64,000 bases of DNA, taken from the NCBI RefSeq assembly GCF_021869535.1, contig NW_026262668.1, positions 15,298,348 to 15,362,347 on the forward strand, in the 5' to 3' direction. The stretch's first letter is position 1. Every line of letters begins with the position of its first letter. Made by a program: the position numbers and the translations under genes. This document shows, piece after piece, positions 46,188-63,830 of this stretch. The notes under the pieces are model-generated. The model ran no database searches. It was given only the letters and a program-made list of their open reading frames with translations, and was not told the DNA's origin. The DNA comes from Mytilus californianus (Eukaryota > Mollusca > Bivalvia > Mytilida > Mytilidae).

Positions 46188-46249
46188 GTTTGATGGTGAT
46201 GATCATCCGTGCCGGTAGCAATAACACTTTATGAAGGTACTAGAAATCT

Positions 46250-46800
46250 GTTAGACCTTTTAATAAAATCTTGAACATGTTTGAAAATTAGGAGATTTTG
46301 TTCATTCGAAAGTTCAAGGTCTCCGCAAGTTAATAGTTTAGTATCAATAATAAAGTTTTCAGTAAGCCAATTAAGATTGTTAAATAAAATTTCTCTACAT
46401 GTAGTGTATTTTGGGCAAACGAAAAGAAAATGATGAACATCCTTAATATCAGACCCATACTGACACGAAGGATCCAGTACAATGTTAGCTTTGAAAGGTC
46501 AGAGTTTAAAAATGAAGCGGAACATCGCAATTGAGTTGAAATAATATTCAATTTCGTCGGACCGTACATATATTACGGCGCAACTCTTCTCTGAACACTT
46601 TCATTTTTCAATTCTCTCTTAAATTTAGATATAGAGTCGGTGTTTCGAATTTTTAAGTCAAGCTTATTCCATTCTCGTATTGTTGATGGAATAAAAGATT
46701 CAGTGGTAAGGGAAAGTCTACAAATGGAATTTGATTTATTATACTGACTATTCTGTTATTATTGTCTATCAAATTTCAAATTCAGAGTAATAAACTATGA
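46250..46800 (-). pseudogene. non-LTR retrotransposon ORF2, C-terminal remnant
   Basis: Reading right to left: SFIPSTIREWNKLDLKIRNT, then DSISKFKREL, a TAA, then GPTKLNIISTQLRCSASFLN and SDLSK. After a frameshift come ANIVLDPSCQYGSDIKDVHH, FLFVCPKYTTCREILFNNL and NWL. This is the usual end of jockey/L2/RTE-like ORF2 proteins: an F.P..I..WN.L motif, a LNIIHTQLR..AS.LN.DL helix, then a C.CG..ED..HFLF.CP.Y zinc-knuckle-like motif; here the second cysteine (CQYG for CxCG) is lost. One stop and at least one frameshift make it dead. The 79-codon frame 46330-46569 is its middle part read past the frameshift. Confidence 0.75.
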
Positions 46801-46809
46801 CGTCTTGTA

Positions 46810-48000
46810 CATAACGACGATTCGTATTTTCCGTGAAGTGTCCCCGGTAATAGAGTATTTGCCATGGAATAAAGTAAATTATATATAGACCTCGTATTAA
46901 CCAATCAAAATCTGGCATCTTGACATGAAGTGTAATAGAATAATTTGTTCATATGAATATGAGGTCCGAATGGTGCTCACAGCTATAAATATATTCCTGG
47001 ACGTGTTTCTACGAAGATTCTCGCTTCTTAGTAAATAATTTGTATTGTTCAATCTGTGGGTTTTGTGTAGTGTTATGTGATTGTTTTTTCGTCTTTCATC
47101 TGTTGAAAATGTTTCTCTCTGCATTAGATCTTTATTTTGATTTCCTACTTGATATCTTTTAACCTTTTGTTAAAGATGTTGAGTTTTCTAGCGTCTTAGG
47201 ACAGAAAATACACACATATAAGATTTAAAGATTTATGATATACTACATGTAGCGCACGCGCGGTTTAATAAAAGCAGACGAAAGCAATTTGGAAATACAT
47301 AATGATGTAGTTGAAAACCCTGTCCTTGATTCTAGAATAAGAAATATTTTTAGTTTTAATGCAAGTACCTGAAATTATTACTGAGTTAAGGTGAATTCTA
47401 ATATGACGTGCTTCTTTCGCTTTGTAAACAACACCGTGATAAAATTCTCGATATATATATACTTAGCGCAGACTCAGAGATATACATAATTATGGATGTT
47501 ACAATATACCTCCCTCGTAAATCCACAGGTATTGGAACCTATTTGCAAACTCTATGCCGATTTTATTGTTTTAAAAATTGCAATTGAAAAAAAACTACAG
47601 AACTTTTATTCTTATTCGGATGTATAACAAAAAGAATTAATGCACAAGAGCTCGGAGAAATCTACAAAATCAAAGTAAAATAAAATTCCGCGAAAGTCCA
47701 TTAATGCTTTTGGCGCAATATATGTCATTTCAAAACATGACGTCATACAAATGAAAACGCTTAAGCTGAAGGTTTTTCCGTTACGTGAACCATCAAAATT
47801 CGTATAATATTACATTAATATGGATTTTTGAGGTAGGTGTTGTTTTATTTTCTATTTTATTGCATTATTCGCATATTTACTGATTTCAGCAAGTCAACAT
47901 GGCGGCTCCTTAGTTACGAAATGTCAACTTTGGATTTGACGGTAGCTTACGAGAAAAACATGGCAAATGTTGGGTTTGAGAATTAAAGAATTAAGCACAT
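46810..48000. other. AT-rich non-coding stretch
   Basis: No gene recognised. It holds a CRE palindrome TGACGTCA at 47738-47745, a CpG-rich GCGCACGCGCGG near 47252, and CAACATGGCGGCTCC (YY1-like) near 47895. Confidence 0.4.
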
Positions 48001-48006
48001 TTTTTT

Positions 48007-48340
48007 TCTAGCGGTTGTTTACGAAATAATTCATGCAAGCTACAGATTTATTAGAATGTTTTAGCTTTATCTAACAGGGAGTAAAAAAGAACAGCCACAC
48101 ACATGGAATACCCACCCTCGCTTCAGTTTTTTAATGACCGTATTTGTCCTATTAGAATTGAAATAATTCATGGAAGCCATAGATTTGTTGTAAATTTACA
48201 CATGGCCTGGGCCGTGATATTCGTTAATTTTATCCCTCGCTAACGCTCAGGATAAAATTCGAATATCACGGCCCAGGCCATGTGTAAATTTCCAACAAAT
48301 CTATGGCTTTCATGAATTATTTCTTAAGTAAACCATGGCG
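48007..48340. mobile_element. near-perfect foldback (MITE-like) element
   Basis: 48160-48235 and 48250-48323 are inverted copies. By eye there are two mismatches and one 2-bp indel over about 75 bp, around a 14-nt spacer (CTCGCTAACGCTCA). Landmarks in the arms are GAAATAATTCATG, AGCCATAGATTTGTTG, AAATTTACACATGGCC and TGGGCCGTGATATTCG. A further partial arm (GTTTACGAAATAATTCATGC, 48015-48045) matches the complement of the right flank (CATGAATTATTTCTTAAGTA), so the structure is nested or a composite. There is no coding sequence. The high arm identity suggests recent origin or gene conversion. Confidence 0.85.
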
Positions 48341-48346
48341 CCATCT

Positions 48347-48652
48347 AACTAGTTTAAACCCGCTGCATTTGTTTGCACCTGTCCTAAGTCAGGAACCTGA
48401 AGTTCAGTGGTTGTCGTTTGTTTATATGGTTCATAAGTGTTTCTCGTTTCTCGTTTTTTATATAGAATAGACCGTTTGTTTTCCTGTTTGAATGGTTTTA
48501 CACTAGTAATTTTTGGGGCCTTTTATAGCTTGCTGTTCGGTGTGAGCCAAGGCTCCGTGTTGAAGGCTGGACTTTGACCTATAAGGGTTTACTTTTACAA
48601 ATTGTGACTTGGTTGGAGAGTTGTCTCATTGGCACTCATACCACATCTTACT
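48347..48652 (-). repeat. dispersed repeat family A, copy 3 (full length)
   Basis: Starts GTTTAAACCCGC, then TTTGCACCTGTCCTAAGTCA, GTTCATAAGTGTTTCTCGTT, CAAGGCTCCGTGTTGAAGG and GGAGAGTTGTCTCATTGGCA, ending CATACCACATCTT. It is the inverse of 45487-45785 and begins within a few bases of the foldback element. Confidence 0.85.
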
Positions 48653-49094
48653 GACTGGACATTTTTGGCAGTAAATATAGATAAAAGGCTAGATATGTAA
48701 AGTTTTCTAGTTTACATCAGACATGATTACATTTGTTTTCTATTGGATTTACAGTCTCCAGGATGCATTATATTAAGAAACGCGAATTATTGATGGGGTT
48801 GCTGTATTTGGCACGTTGTAATAATACTCCGTTGCTTTAACCTTTAAAAGAAAGAAATCGATGTTGAGCATTTCAACCGGTTCGAATGTAAGTCATTTAT
48901 TTAGCTCAATAGGAGACTAACTGATAGCAAATGAGAATGTTAATGATTTTTAATATCTGGCATGATCGAAATTTCGTTTATTTAAAAAAAAAAAAGCTCT
49001 ATCAGTCATAGACCTCTTCATTGATTGTCTGATGTCATAATATTCTTGTTATTTGGAGGTGTTGGTGGCTGGTATTTTCTGATTTATTTTTACT

Positions 49095-49395
49095 TAGTGA
49101 TTGTAAAATTATATTTTGTGTCCATTGTTGAAGAGTTATGATGACCTGTACTATAGTTTTGTTTGCTAATTGTGTTGGGTTGCTGTCTCATTGGCGTATA
49201 TCTCAGTCTCTTTTTATTTCTCAATACGCATACATTTGTTCTGTCTTATATCGTTGGTTATTCTCGTTATCCTTTTTGCTCATTGTTAAAGACCATACGA
49301 TGACGTAGATGGTAAACACTACTATTTCTCATGATTTGATGGATACTTTTCTCATTGACACTCATGAACATCTCCATTTATTTATGAATATATTT
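49095..49395 (-). repeat. two decayed A2-type repeat ends in tandem
   Basis: 49120-49215 reads CCATTGTTGAAGAGTTATGA, TGACCTGTACTATAGTTTTG and GGGTTGCTGTCTCATTGGCG. 49275-49385 reads GCTCATTGTTAAAGACCATA, CGATGACGTAGATGG and TACTTTTCTCATTGACACTC. Both match the complement of the 5' part of the copies at 28090 and 55640. Confidence 0.6.
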
Positions 49396-49399
49396 TTTT

Positions 49400-52275
49400 T
49401 CTTTTACCTCTTCTGCTTGTACAAATCTTTATTTTGGTGGGAATATTTACATCTCTACTATTTCTAGTTAATAAGTCACCACCCTCGCATACCTTCTGAC
49501 TGAATCGTACCCTTTCACAAAACCTATCAGTTAACCAGTGTTAAGCATATGCTACTACCTATAATAACTTAGTAAATGAGTTATAAAATTATTCTATTGT
49601 CAGGTACTAATTTCATCAACCAAGCGACAAATGTTTCCTGTGTGATATGGATATTTCCTTTTCACCTTTTCAATGATGCACTGAATGAACCCTAATTCAG
49701 TACTTATTGCAATTAAAATAAAGTTTGTTCTGTTATAAGTTAATATTATTTCTCATATTTGTCATAAAAAGTCAATCACGAGTATAAATGGACAATTTTC
49801 TATAAAAATCGAATTTATACTTAGTACGGAATAACTTGGCTATACGTCATAACGCTGGTATTTTTTAATTTGTTATGTATACTGAAAACTATTATAACGC
49901 AACATTTTCAATTATCCTCTATTATGTTATATCTAAGATGGTTAAAGACGACTATTTGAGAGATAAAAACGAAACAGCATAGAATTTTGAAATGGGATCA
50001 AGTCAGAAAATATTCAACTTCAAAGTTTCATCGGCGTTTGAATTCTAAAAAGTTTGCTTTTCTCCAAAAAAAACTTTCTTTGAAACATTATCAAAACATT
50101 TCTATCCCATATTTCAGTATTGTAGACACGGTACACATTTTGAAATGTTAAAGATGTCTTACCCGTCCAAACTTCATAGAAATATTATCTTTTCTGATGT
50201 TTCTAAGGCCTCGTATTCGTTGTAGTCTTTCCAGAAATCAAATTGATCACAAGAAAATAAAACCTAGTCGTACAGATTGACAAATAATTAGGAATAATAA
50301 AATATTAAGGAATATATTAACAATTTAGTAAATGTTGCTTGAAACCTTATGAGGCATTTCCGTAGAGCATTGGCTACCAGTAAGGTTTAATATTAGGAAT
50401 TCCCAAAAACTGGTAATCATCTCCGACAGATATCATGTAAAAGTTTAGACATAAAGACAAATTGAATGAAGCTTTCAACTGATCCGCCATGGCAAACCTT
50501 AACATTGTGCTGATTTTTACCATTCTTCCTCGATCATATTTTTTTTTAATAGTTAATTAAAGTACACCTTTCAGTGAATGAATATAGTCGGTCTAAATAT
50601 ATCAGTTGCAATACATAATCATTATATTCTGGGGACAGACAGTAAATTATTTCTCAATAATGGGAACATGGAAATCATCATTGTTGTCATATATCAATTT
50701 TTGGAGTGTTTCATCTGTGTCAATTCTAAACAAAGACAAGAGATATGTATAACGCAGATCACATCTCTTTAGTACTCTCAATGTCAATGCCAATGAGGAA
50801 GGAGTTGTGGCTGATATAGGGGAAAGTGAAATGACAGGTTTTTGCTGCCGTTACCCTTGCGGCATTAAATTCCTTCAGTATATATTTGTTTACTTGGCGT
50901 CTATTTAGAATCAATAAATTCGTTCTACTATTGCTTTCTTAATTTCTTTTAACATACATCTGCATTAGAGTTATATGCTTAAATTTTCTGAACAAAAAGG
51001 TTACAGGATTAAGTTTGTTTGCTATTCGGAATAAAAGATTATATGCATCATTCATGCAGAAATATGTATGCGACATTTTGGTATACGTAGAGCACAAACC
51101 TTGAGAATAAAAAAAGGTCAAATTAAGCTAACATAGAAAACTGTGTAATCTATACCCTGAACTCTTTAATAGATTTTACCATATAATTCAATCTCTTATG
51201 TTATCTTATCTGATACAAAGAAGTTTGAAATACAATAAATACAAGAAGTCCTGCATTTGTACTTCACATTGCGTACACCTTGAACGTTGAATTGATGACT
51301 TTTGTGTTAAATATTCAATTTCTGTTGAACAATATTTCGACATCACCTGCATTTGGACTATATATATCACGTGGTGTATATGCATTCAAATAGATTCCTT
51401 TGATATATCGTTGGTGCTGACAAGCTAGAGAGCTACTGAGTAAGGATTCACAATTGTTAAAATGAAGTCATCACTTTGAAAATTGTAGTCAGCAGAAGGG
51501 TACCACACGTTGAGCGGGAACGCGTTCAGGGTGAAAAGTCAAATAACATGATTATATAATAATAGTATCAATTGAAAAGGGTACACAAATCATGTTCACA
51601 AAAAGTAAATCTTTCTGTAAATATTAAAAAGAAATTCGAAAACAAAAATTTTAATCAATGTTACCATTTTATTATTTCAAATACTTAGGTAGCCTCTTCA
51701 GACAAGTCAAAGTACAGAAACAAATCAGTTGGAATCGGGGCTCCAAACTGAAGGAGACCAGGAAAGTCGGCAGGTTAAAATTCTTCGTGTGTTCAAGCAT
51801 CACTAATCTGTCTCAACTTGTGTGAAGTACCAATTGTAGATACCATGAACATATAGAAACTAGTATTCTAATCTGTTAGAAGACATTCAAGATCCATTAC
51901 AGGGTAAATATTTCTCAAGAAAGATAAAATACTGAAACATGGCAATTATTTAAGATGGCAATAATAAATCATTTCTTTTCAATCGTTCATAATCTAGGTA
52001 TTTTCGCATAAAGGGGCGCGCTATGATAAAAACATCATTTTTTAAGCGTTGGAAGGGAAAACAGTATCGGGTTCATGCGAATATTTCAGGGAAAATAATA
52101 CTCATACATATAAAGGGTGTAATGGTTTTTATTACAACATGCTGTAAAGTACATGATTGATGAAGGGTGGTTATTTTGAAGTATGTGCCCTTGAATCTGC
52201 ACATGCAATGCTGAAGTTAATTGTGGATTGGCTTAACAAACTAGCATGTAATAAGCAAACAACTTGCTTAAATCC
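49400..52275. other. AT-rich non-coding stretch
   Basis: No gene or strong repeat in 2.9 kb. Frames at 50578-50772 and 50939-51121 look like chance. Confidence 0.45.
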
Positions 52276-52279
52276 TCTT

Positions 52280-52326
52280 CATTTTGACTCTTTTGGATAG
52301 TTGTCATTGGCAACCATACCATATCT

Positions 52327-52390
<64 letters not shown>
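52280..52390 (-). repeat. A2 repeat end followed by (TA)27
   Basis: TTTGGATAGTTGTCATTGGC and AACCATACCATATCTCCTTT, then (TA)n at 52337-52390. The AT-rich tract directly after CATATCTCC, as at 61200 and 12888, suggests such repeats end at, or seed, AT microsatellites. Confidence 0.75.
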
Positions 52391-52398
<8 letters not shown>

Positions 52399-54910
52399 AA
52401 AAAGCAAATATAAAGTTTTTGTTAAAAGGTTCAAATTGGTAGGTCAAAGATGTAAAGTGATGGGTCGCATTTGTCTAAACAAGTAGAATTCCGCAAATTA
52501 CAAATGTATCAAGATCACTGAAGGATGTATACCAATATGCAAACGTCTGAGCTTGTTTAAACACCAGAAATCCGCATTTATGAAAACTTGTAGTTTTCAA
52601 TGATTCCCATGTTTAAATTCAACGAATTAAGTAAATTTAAACTACATTACATTTGTTTGTATTTAACTCTTAACATAAATCATAATTTCGCGTGAGAACG
52701 TTTCTGTAAATGCTAAAAAAAGTACGACGCAGCTGTGAAGATTTCAAATAATTTAATTACAATTTTATTAATTGAATAAAAAATAAATACCCATATCTTG
52801 TACATTAAGTAGTATCTAGTTCAATTACCATAACAACAAAAGATATTAGAACCTTCGTGAGATATTTTAACCTGACAGTTACCTTTGCGCATGCATTCAA
52901 CTGCTAATTATTCCGTTCTGCATGTCAGAACCACAAAAACATATTAAATACGTAAGAATGAAATAGATAATATTTTTGAAATGCATTTAATAGATATTCA
53001 TTTATTGTAAGGTTTAAGAAATAGCATTGAGTATCTTTAAATATCTAAAACGTTCTCCACAGCCTGAAATGGCTAACTTCAAAAAGTAAAATTTGTGAAC
53101 CGTTTCAAAATGAACTGTTAAGATATATCCATCTCGTTTTTCCATTACATATATGATAAAGTAATACAAGTTTTTTACACTATGGACACTGTGCTTCCGC
53201 TGGTTTTCACTGTTTGAGTTTTATTTTTCTATTAAATCGCTTTTTGTTCGTCTAAAATTTTAATGAAAACGATACTCTTAATTTATTCATGGACATGAAA
53301 ACGAAGAGAACGATTTGAAAATTGGAAATCGACGTGAATCGTGTCATTGGAGTTAAATAAACAAATCTTACAAATTTCGGTATAAAATGAGTTTATTTAA
53401 GTAATACAACCATTTAAAGTGATTAGCTTCTTCATTGAATCCGTCCATATAATATCTCCATTCACGTCTTACGCTTGTACTCGTCACAAAAAGTCGTTTA
53501 TACCAGCAGAAAGGATTATACAAGTTAATAGACACTGGCATCTTTTGAAGTGTCAGTTTAAAGCTGGTATTGACTAGAGTTTGCTATGGGAAAATCAGAT
53601 CCTAATTTAGATTAGACAGTTTAATAAGTTGAATGTTGTTATTTTGAGGATAAAATGTTGTGGTGCACGTGCATCTTACAAGATATTATTAGATGAACAG
53701 TTGATCTGTTCCGAAGGTATTACAGATATAGGCACGATGCTTCATATCTAATAATGGCGGAAATTTAAGACTTATGCTGAAATATGATAAAGTTATTACC
53801 ATACATAGGTCGCGTTTTATTTTGACAGCATTGCTCACTTTAAGTCATGCAATATAAATCCTTTCAAAGGTTCAATAAAGTGTAATGTTTATCGTGTTGA
53901 CTTCATTTCAAAGAATAAACTTGTTCCTTGTATATTTTTCTTAAAACTAAAACACAATGCTTGGAACAGTTATAACCTATTTCAAATCTACCAGAACTGT
54001 TGGAGAACCTTGGTTTTGCTCTCCTTTTTTACAAATACAAAACTAGGTTTGGATCTATGTTGATTTGAAGATGGTTTCGTTCAAGAAGTATGATTTTTAT
54101 ATTTTGGAAGTTGTTGTGTGTTGCCACTAACATAATCGCTTCTCATTTCGTGGATAAAAATTGATCTCAATAGCATATCAAGAATTTGAAATCATTTAAG
54201 TAACGAGTACACATAATCATATTGAGAAAGAAACTAAGGATACGGGATGATGTACACAAGACAACAAACGGATGAAAAAATCAAAAGAAATAGTGTTTCT
54301 ACAGTTAGTACATGACCAATCTCGATTACTGCATATTTTTACAATTAGTCCATCACCAGTCTCGGATACTGACTATATTCTTCCTTCCGGTTAACCTTTA
54401 ACAAAATCTCCAGAAAAAACACACACACAGCAAAACCAAACAACACTGTTTATGAGTATTATCATATACTGTCTTACAAGTCTAGGTCAAATGATGTAAG
54501 TTGATTAGTATGATAAGAAAAAAAAAGCAGATTTTGGATACACGTAATAAAGAAAAACACCCCATGAAGCAAGTGTCACGCTTTTAATCGTCCAAAGTCT
54601 ACAATATTTGATAGATCACATTTTATATATTTTAGGGAATACATCACTGTACATCCAATTGGATTGCGTGTATATTGTACTTGCGTAATGCCGATAGTAG
54701 AATTTCAGCATAATCAGTATATATGTCGGACAAGCGTTGTAAAAGCAGGTAGCATGTTTTTATATACATTTTGTATTACGAATTAAACGATGGATCATTG
54801 AACAATACCTCTACCAGTAAAGACGGCATTCAAAATGTATAGGTTCTTTAATTGTCTTCAAACAACATTTCCCATTTTATAGCTTTTAGCATTAATTAAG
54901 TGATGTTTTT
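52391..54910. other. AT-rich non-coding stretch
   Basis: No recognised gene. A minus-strand frame of about 71 codons near 53390-53600 (including SVRREWRYYMDGFNEEANHF) has no family resemblance. Confidence 0.4.
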
Positions 54911-54912
54911 TT

Positions 54913-55185
54913 TCATTCGTAATTGGAAATTATGAAACACAAAAAGATTTTTAAATAAAATATGATGAAAATATACGTTAATGTACCATCCACTAAGGTT
55001 CCACATGCCGATGCATGTAGCGCATGTGTAAACATACATAAAATTGCTTTTTCAAGTGGTAAATATCTACCTGAATTCATATCATAAATAGTTAATTTGA
55101 GTTGAACCCTTAGAACATATGTAGGGTAACCGCTTACGTTTCTTAAGCAGGGAACAAAGCCAAGGACAAATAAAAATAATGACAT
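54913..55185 (-). other. 90-codon frame with signal-peptide-like start, doubtful
   Basis: Begins MSLFLFVLGFVPCLRNVSGY, a short hydrophobic leader. A good donor, AAC|GTAAGC, follows codon 16, so the first 16 codons could be a signal-peptide exon. The unspliced frame continues through LKLTIYDMNSGRYLPLEKAI and CMFTHALHASACGTLVDGTL before an F/I-rich end. The start context (TTCA before ATG) is weak, no matching acceptor exon was found, and no family is recognised. It may be chance. Confidence 0.18.
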
Positions 55186-55439
55186 TGAAGCTAAAAAGGC
55201 TTGAAGAATATCTTATTTCTAGTGGCATAAGTCGAGATTACTATATTTTGGGGGGAATTTATATCCTTGTGTGTATCGAATTGAGGTAGACATAACGTTT
55301 AATCAGAGAATATTATTCAAGACCTCTTTCAATCAGAGAAAAGCATACCTTTTATAATATCATAATTTGTTATCATAAAACACAAAAAGCGACCTCAGGC
55401 AATAACACAAAAGTTAAAAGAAATCTAGGGCTATAGGGG

Positions 55440-55900
55440 ATTTAAAAATTCATAAGTAAAAAAAGGCAGACAAAACCATGGTCGAAGATAAAACAAAAAG
55501 GTAAAATAACAACAAATAGCCCACAAAAATATGTGTAATGATAATTAAAGACTATGTAAAATAAAATGCATAAAAGACGAGTTCTCCGAAAGGTCAGAAA
55601 TGTCTGTATCTTGAAATCGTACAAAGAGTAGACGTAATTAAGAAATAAGAAGATGTGGTACGAATGGTAATCAGACAACTCTAGCACAAATGACATAGAA
55701 ATTAACAACTATGATAGGTCACCGTACAGCCTTCAACAATTATAAGCAAAACCCATACAGCTTCGTATATGTTGTGTATAAGTTGTAATTTTGTGCAGGT
55801 TATTTGTACAAGTTGACCATGTAGAAACCCTACAACCAACAGTCCACAAAACATCACACAGAAAACTAAAGATTGAGCAACACGAATTGTAACCGATGAC
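55440..55900. repeat. composite: family R 3' fragments and A2 repeat
   Basis: 55440-55600 (TTCATAAGTA.., ACAAAACCATGGTCGAAG) and 55800-55880 (ACAAGTTGACCATGTAGAAA, AGTCCACAAAACATCACACA, GAAAACTAAAGATTGAGCAA) resemble the inverted 3' region of the retroelement. 55640-55760 (AATAAGAAGATGTGGTACGA, GGTCACCGTACAGCCTTCAA, AGCAAAACCCATACAGC) is an A2 copy in plus orientation set between them. Minus-strand frames at 55442-55965 are complements of these repeats. Confidence 0.6.
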
Positions 55901-56204
55901 TTCTTATACTTATCTAGTATTAGTGATTGTAAAATGTGTTGTAAGCGAAAATGTATCCTCTTCAAAGTATGTCTTATGGTCTTAATTTTTGCAAGTTTTC
56001 ATTGGCATACAAATGTTTGAAGTTTATTTTTGGACCCCTCTATTGTCAAAGACATGTGCAATAAACTGTGCGTTTTGGACTTTGGTAACATGATGCGTCA
56101 GTGCCAATTTTAGCAACGCAAAATCTATAATTAGCGCCTGGTTTTCATCTAAAGACACTAAAGTCAACATTTTCTTTACCGTCACATATTACGACTGACA
56201 TTTC

Positions 56205-56460
56205 ATATCATTTAGTTGATATAGTCTAACTTTGATTTTGTCAGGTTTTATGGTCCTCTTTTTGAATTAACCTTGTATTATGGTATTTAAACTGTAGGTC
56301 CTTTTTGTTTTGATCATATCTTCAACGTTTGTATTATATTTCGGATTTTCAAATATTTTAGCCTCGAGCATCACTGAAGAGACATTTTTTGTTGAAATGT
56401 GCATATTATCGAAATGCACTTCTGATACAGTAAACTTGGTACCGTTTAGGTTATATTATC
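56205..56460. repeat. family C fragment (-) joined to family G core (+)
   Basis: 56215-56290: GTTGATATAGTCTAACTTTG, TTTGTCAGGTTTTATGGTCC, TTTTGAATTAACCTTG, as at 36200-36300. 56340-56450: CGGATTTTCAAATATTTTAG, CCTCGAGCATCACTGAAGAG, ACATTTTTTGTTGAAATGTG, then AACTTGGTACCGTTT, as at 34612. Confidence 0.65.
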
Positions 56461-57470
56461 CTTTATATGTTGTTATTTGGCTGAAGATATCGGATGCATC
56501 TAAAATATTGCGACTAAATCATTGCAAATGTCATCATTGAGTCTCGTTACATAATATAATAGAAAAAATATTTTCATGTTGAGAACCAACATTTAAATTT
56601 AGCTTTGTAAATATCATTCAGAAAAAAATCAATTTGTTACAGAATGTAAAAGTGATTTTTCTAATCACAGCCAAATATGAATAATTTCAGTTTAAAGGCT
56701 AAATTATAGAAAAATAGAAATTATATGCAAACGCAAACCACTATAATTAACTACTATGTTTCCGTATTTATCAATAATAACAGAAAGATTATGTTAATTT
56801 TGCTGCAGTAACTGTATGCTTTTACGTCAAGCTTGCAGAAATCGTTAGAATTTTGAAGGTCATATACATATAAATTTTGAGAGCGATCTGATAAAACGTC
56901 AGAGCTATCTTGACTCGATTGTAATCAATGTTATTTTGATTATACATTGGCTAAAAACATGCAGGTATAAATGTAACAATAAGTCACATCCGGTGAAAAT
57001 TTATGAAGGAAGAAACAACAAAATATTTGCTGCAAAAGACTACATTATATGTGGTCGTCTGCAAGACAGATGATTCTATAACGGTAAACCAAATTATTTA
57101 ACTCACGAGTGAAACTTTGGAAGAGATGACATCAATTTGACCATTAAAAACTCTTTGTTCAAGCGTCGTTGTAAAAAAAAATGCCAAGCACGGCAAGGCA
57201 TAAATTGTCAGTTTCAAGTGTAAATTCTAGGGCAAATATATGTTTTTCATATAGATAAAAGACAACACGTACTGTTCATTACAAAATGTCTTAAATGCAA
57301 TATTACCAAAAGTAGGACACTATTTATTTGTTAGATTAATACCCACTCTGCATGTTTTCAGTATTTCAGTATATGTGATCAAGTCTGCTTCATGAATGTG
57401 CTTTGATTCCTGAAGAGCTTTACATGTATCGTTTCTTAAAAACTATAATGATAATCGACAAATATTATTA
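56461..57470. other. non-coding stretch just downstream of BarH
   Basis: Nothing recognised. It lies immediately 3' of the homeobox gene and may include the end of its 3' untranslated region (TTTATT at 57323-57328 is an alternative poly(A) signal on the minus strand). Confidence 0.45.
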
Positions 57471-57472
57471 TT

Positions 57473-57478
57473 TTTATT
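57473..57478 (-). promoter_or_regulatory. candidate poly(A) signal of BarH
   Basis: AATAAA on the minus strand, 222 bp after the stop codon. It is the first such hexamer I found downstream; another is at 57323-57328. Motif only. Confidence 0.35.
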
Positions 57479-57699
57479 ATGAAATCAGTACAACATTTTG
57501 ATACAAATAACTTGGCGAAATAAATCATTGTTTAATTTATATAATCTTTTCAAATAGATATCTTGAATATTTCTGAACTATCACAGATTTCGACAATTTT
57601 GCCATGAATCGAGATCTTTGTCATGTCTTTTTCGGTAACATTTTGACTTTACAATCCTCTGAATATGAACGTAGAAAGCAAGCTGAGTACTTCATTCTT

Positions 57700-63083
<5,384 letters not shown>

Positions 63084-63294
63084 TTTGAATTTTCAGAAAT
63101 GTACCAAATGGCCAATTTATCACACTTTCGAATTATCAACAAAATGTATTAGCAATAAGGATTACTAGAGTAAAAATACCACAGGTATCAAGCTTTGCTG
63201 TGTGATTATAACGACATCAAATTATTTTTCAATAATATCAATGTCCCGTGTACTTGTTTATTTGTGAAAAAATGTTCACACAGCGGGCATTTGT

Positions 63295-63324
63295 CATTGG
63301 TTACAAATTGAGCATCAACCAATG
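63295..63324. promoter_or_regulatory. paired inverted CCAAT boxes upstream of BarH
   Basis: CATTGGTT (63295-63302) and AACCAATG (63317-63324) are exact inverse 8-mers 14 bp apart, 212-241 bp upstream of the BarH ATG. Each contains a CCAAT box (NF-Y site), one on each strand. The position suits a proximal promoter. Also nearby is a weak TATA-like TTATAA on the minus strand around 63207. Function is inferred from motif and position. Confidence 0.45.
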
Positions 63325-63732
63325 ATGTCAATACAGAGGCGTGACTATTCTCCAAATCGATAACGGTCTTCTTTTCAGAATTGATGAAACATCTAATAAT
63401 GGAAGTGCATTAATATTAAAAGGTTAATTATATGAGCCGTTTGAAATTAACGGTTTTTAATTCTTCAGAAACAAAGAAAATGAGATTTTAATGATTTTAA
63501 CGAAAAGGTGACAGATGCTGGTAAAGAAACTATAAACATGTACTTTTTTATGATTATTTCGTTACCAATATTTTATCTGTTTTAAGATTTCACTGTTGAT
63601 CAATTATACATTTGATGTTATATTATTTAACCAAGTCAAAATTGAAAAGGTAATAAAAAAAAGTTCAGCAAAAAACAAAAACTAAACATTTAAATGGGTT
63701 ATAATGCGTTCAAGCAATAGAATTATCAATGA

Positions 63733-63771
<39 letters not shown>

Positions 63772-63774
63772 GTA

Positions 63775-63830
<56 letters not shown>

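Noticed and set aside
53390-53600. Minus-strand frame of about 71 codons including SVRREWRYYMDGFNEE
   Set aside because: No start context, splice sites or family resemblance; a chance frame cannot be excluded.
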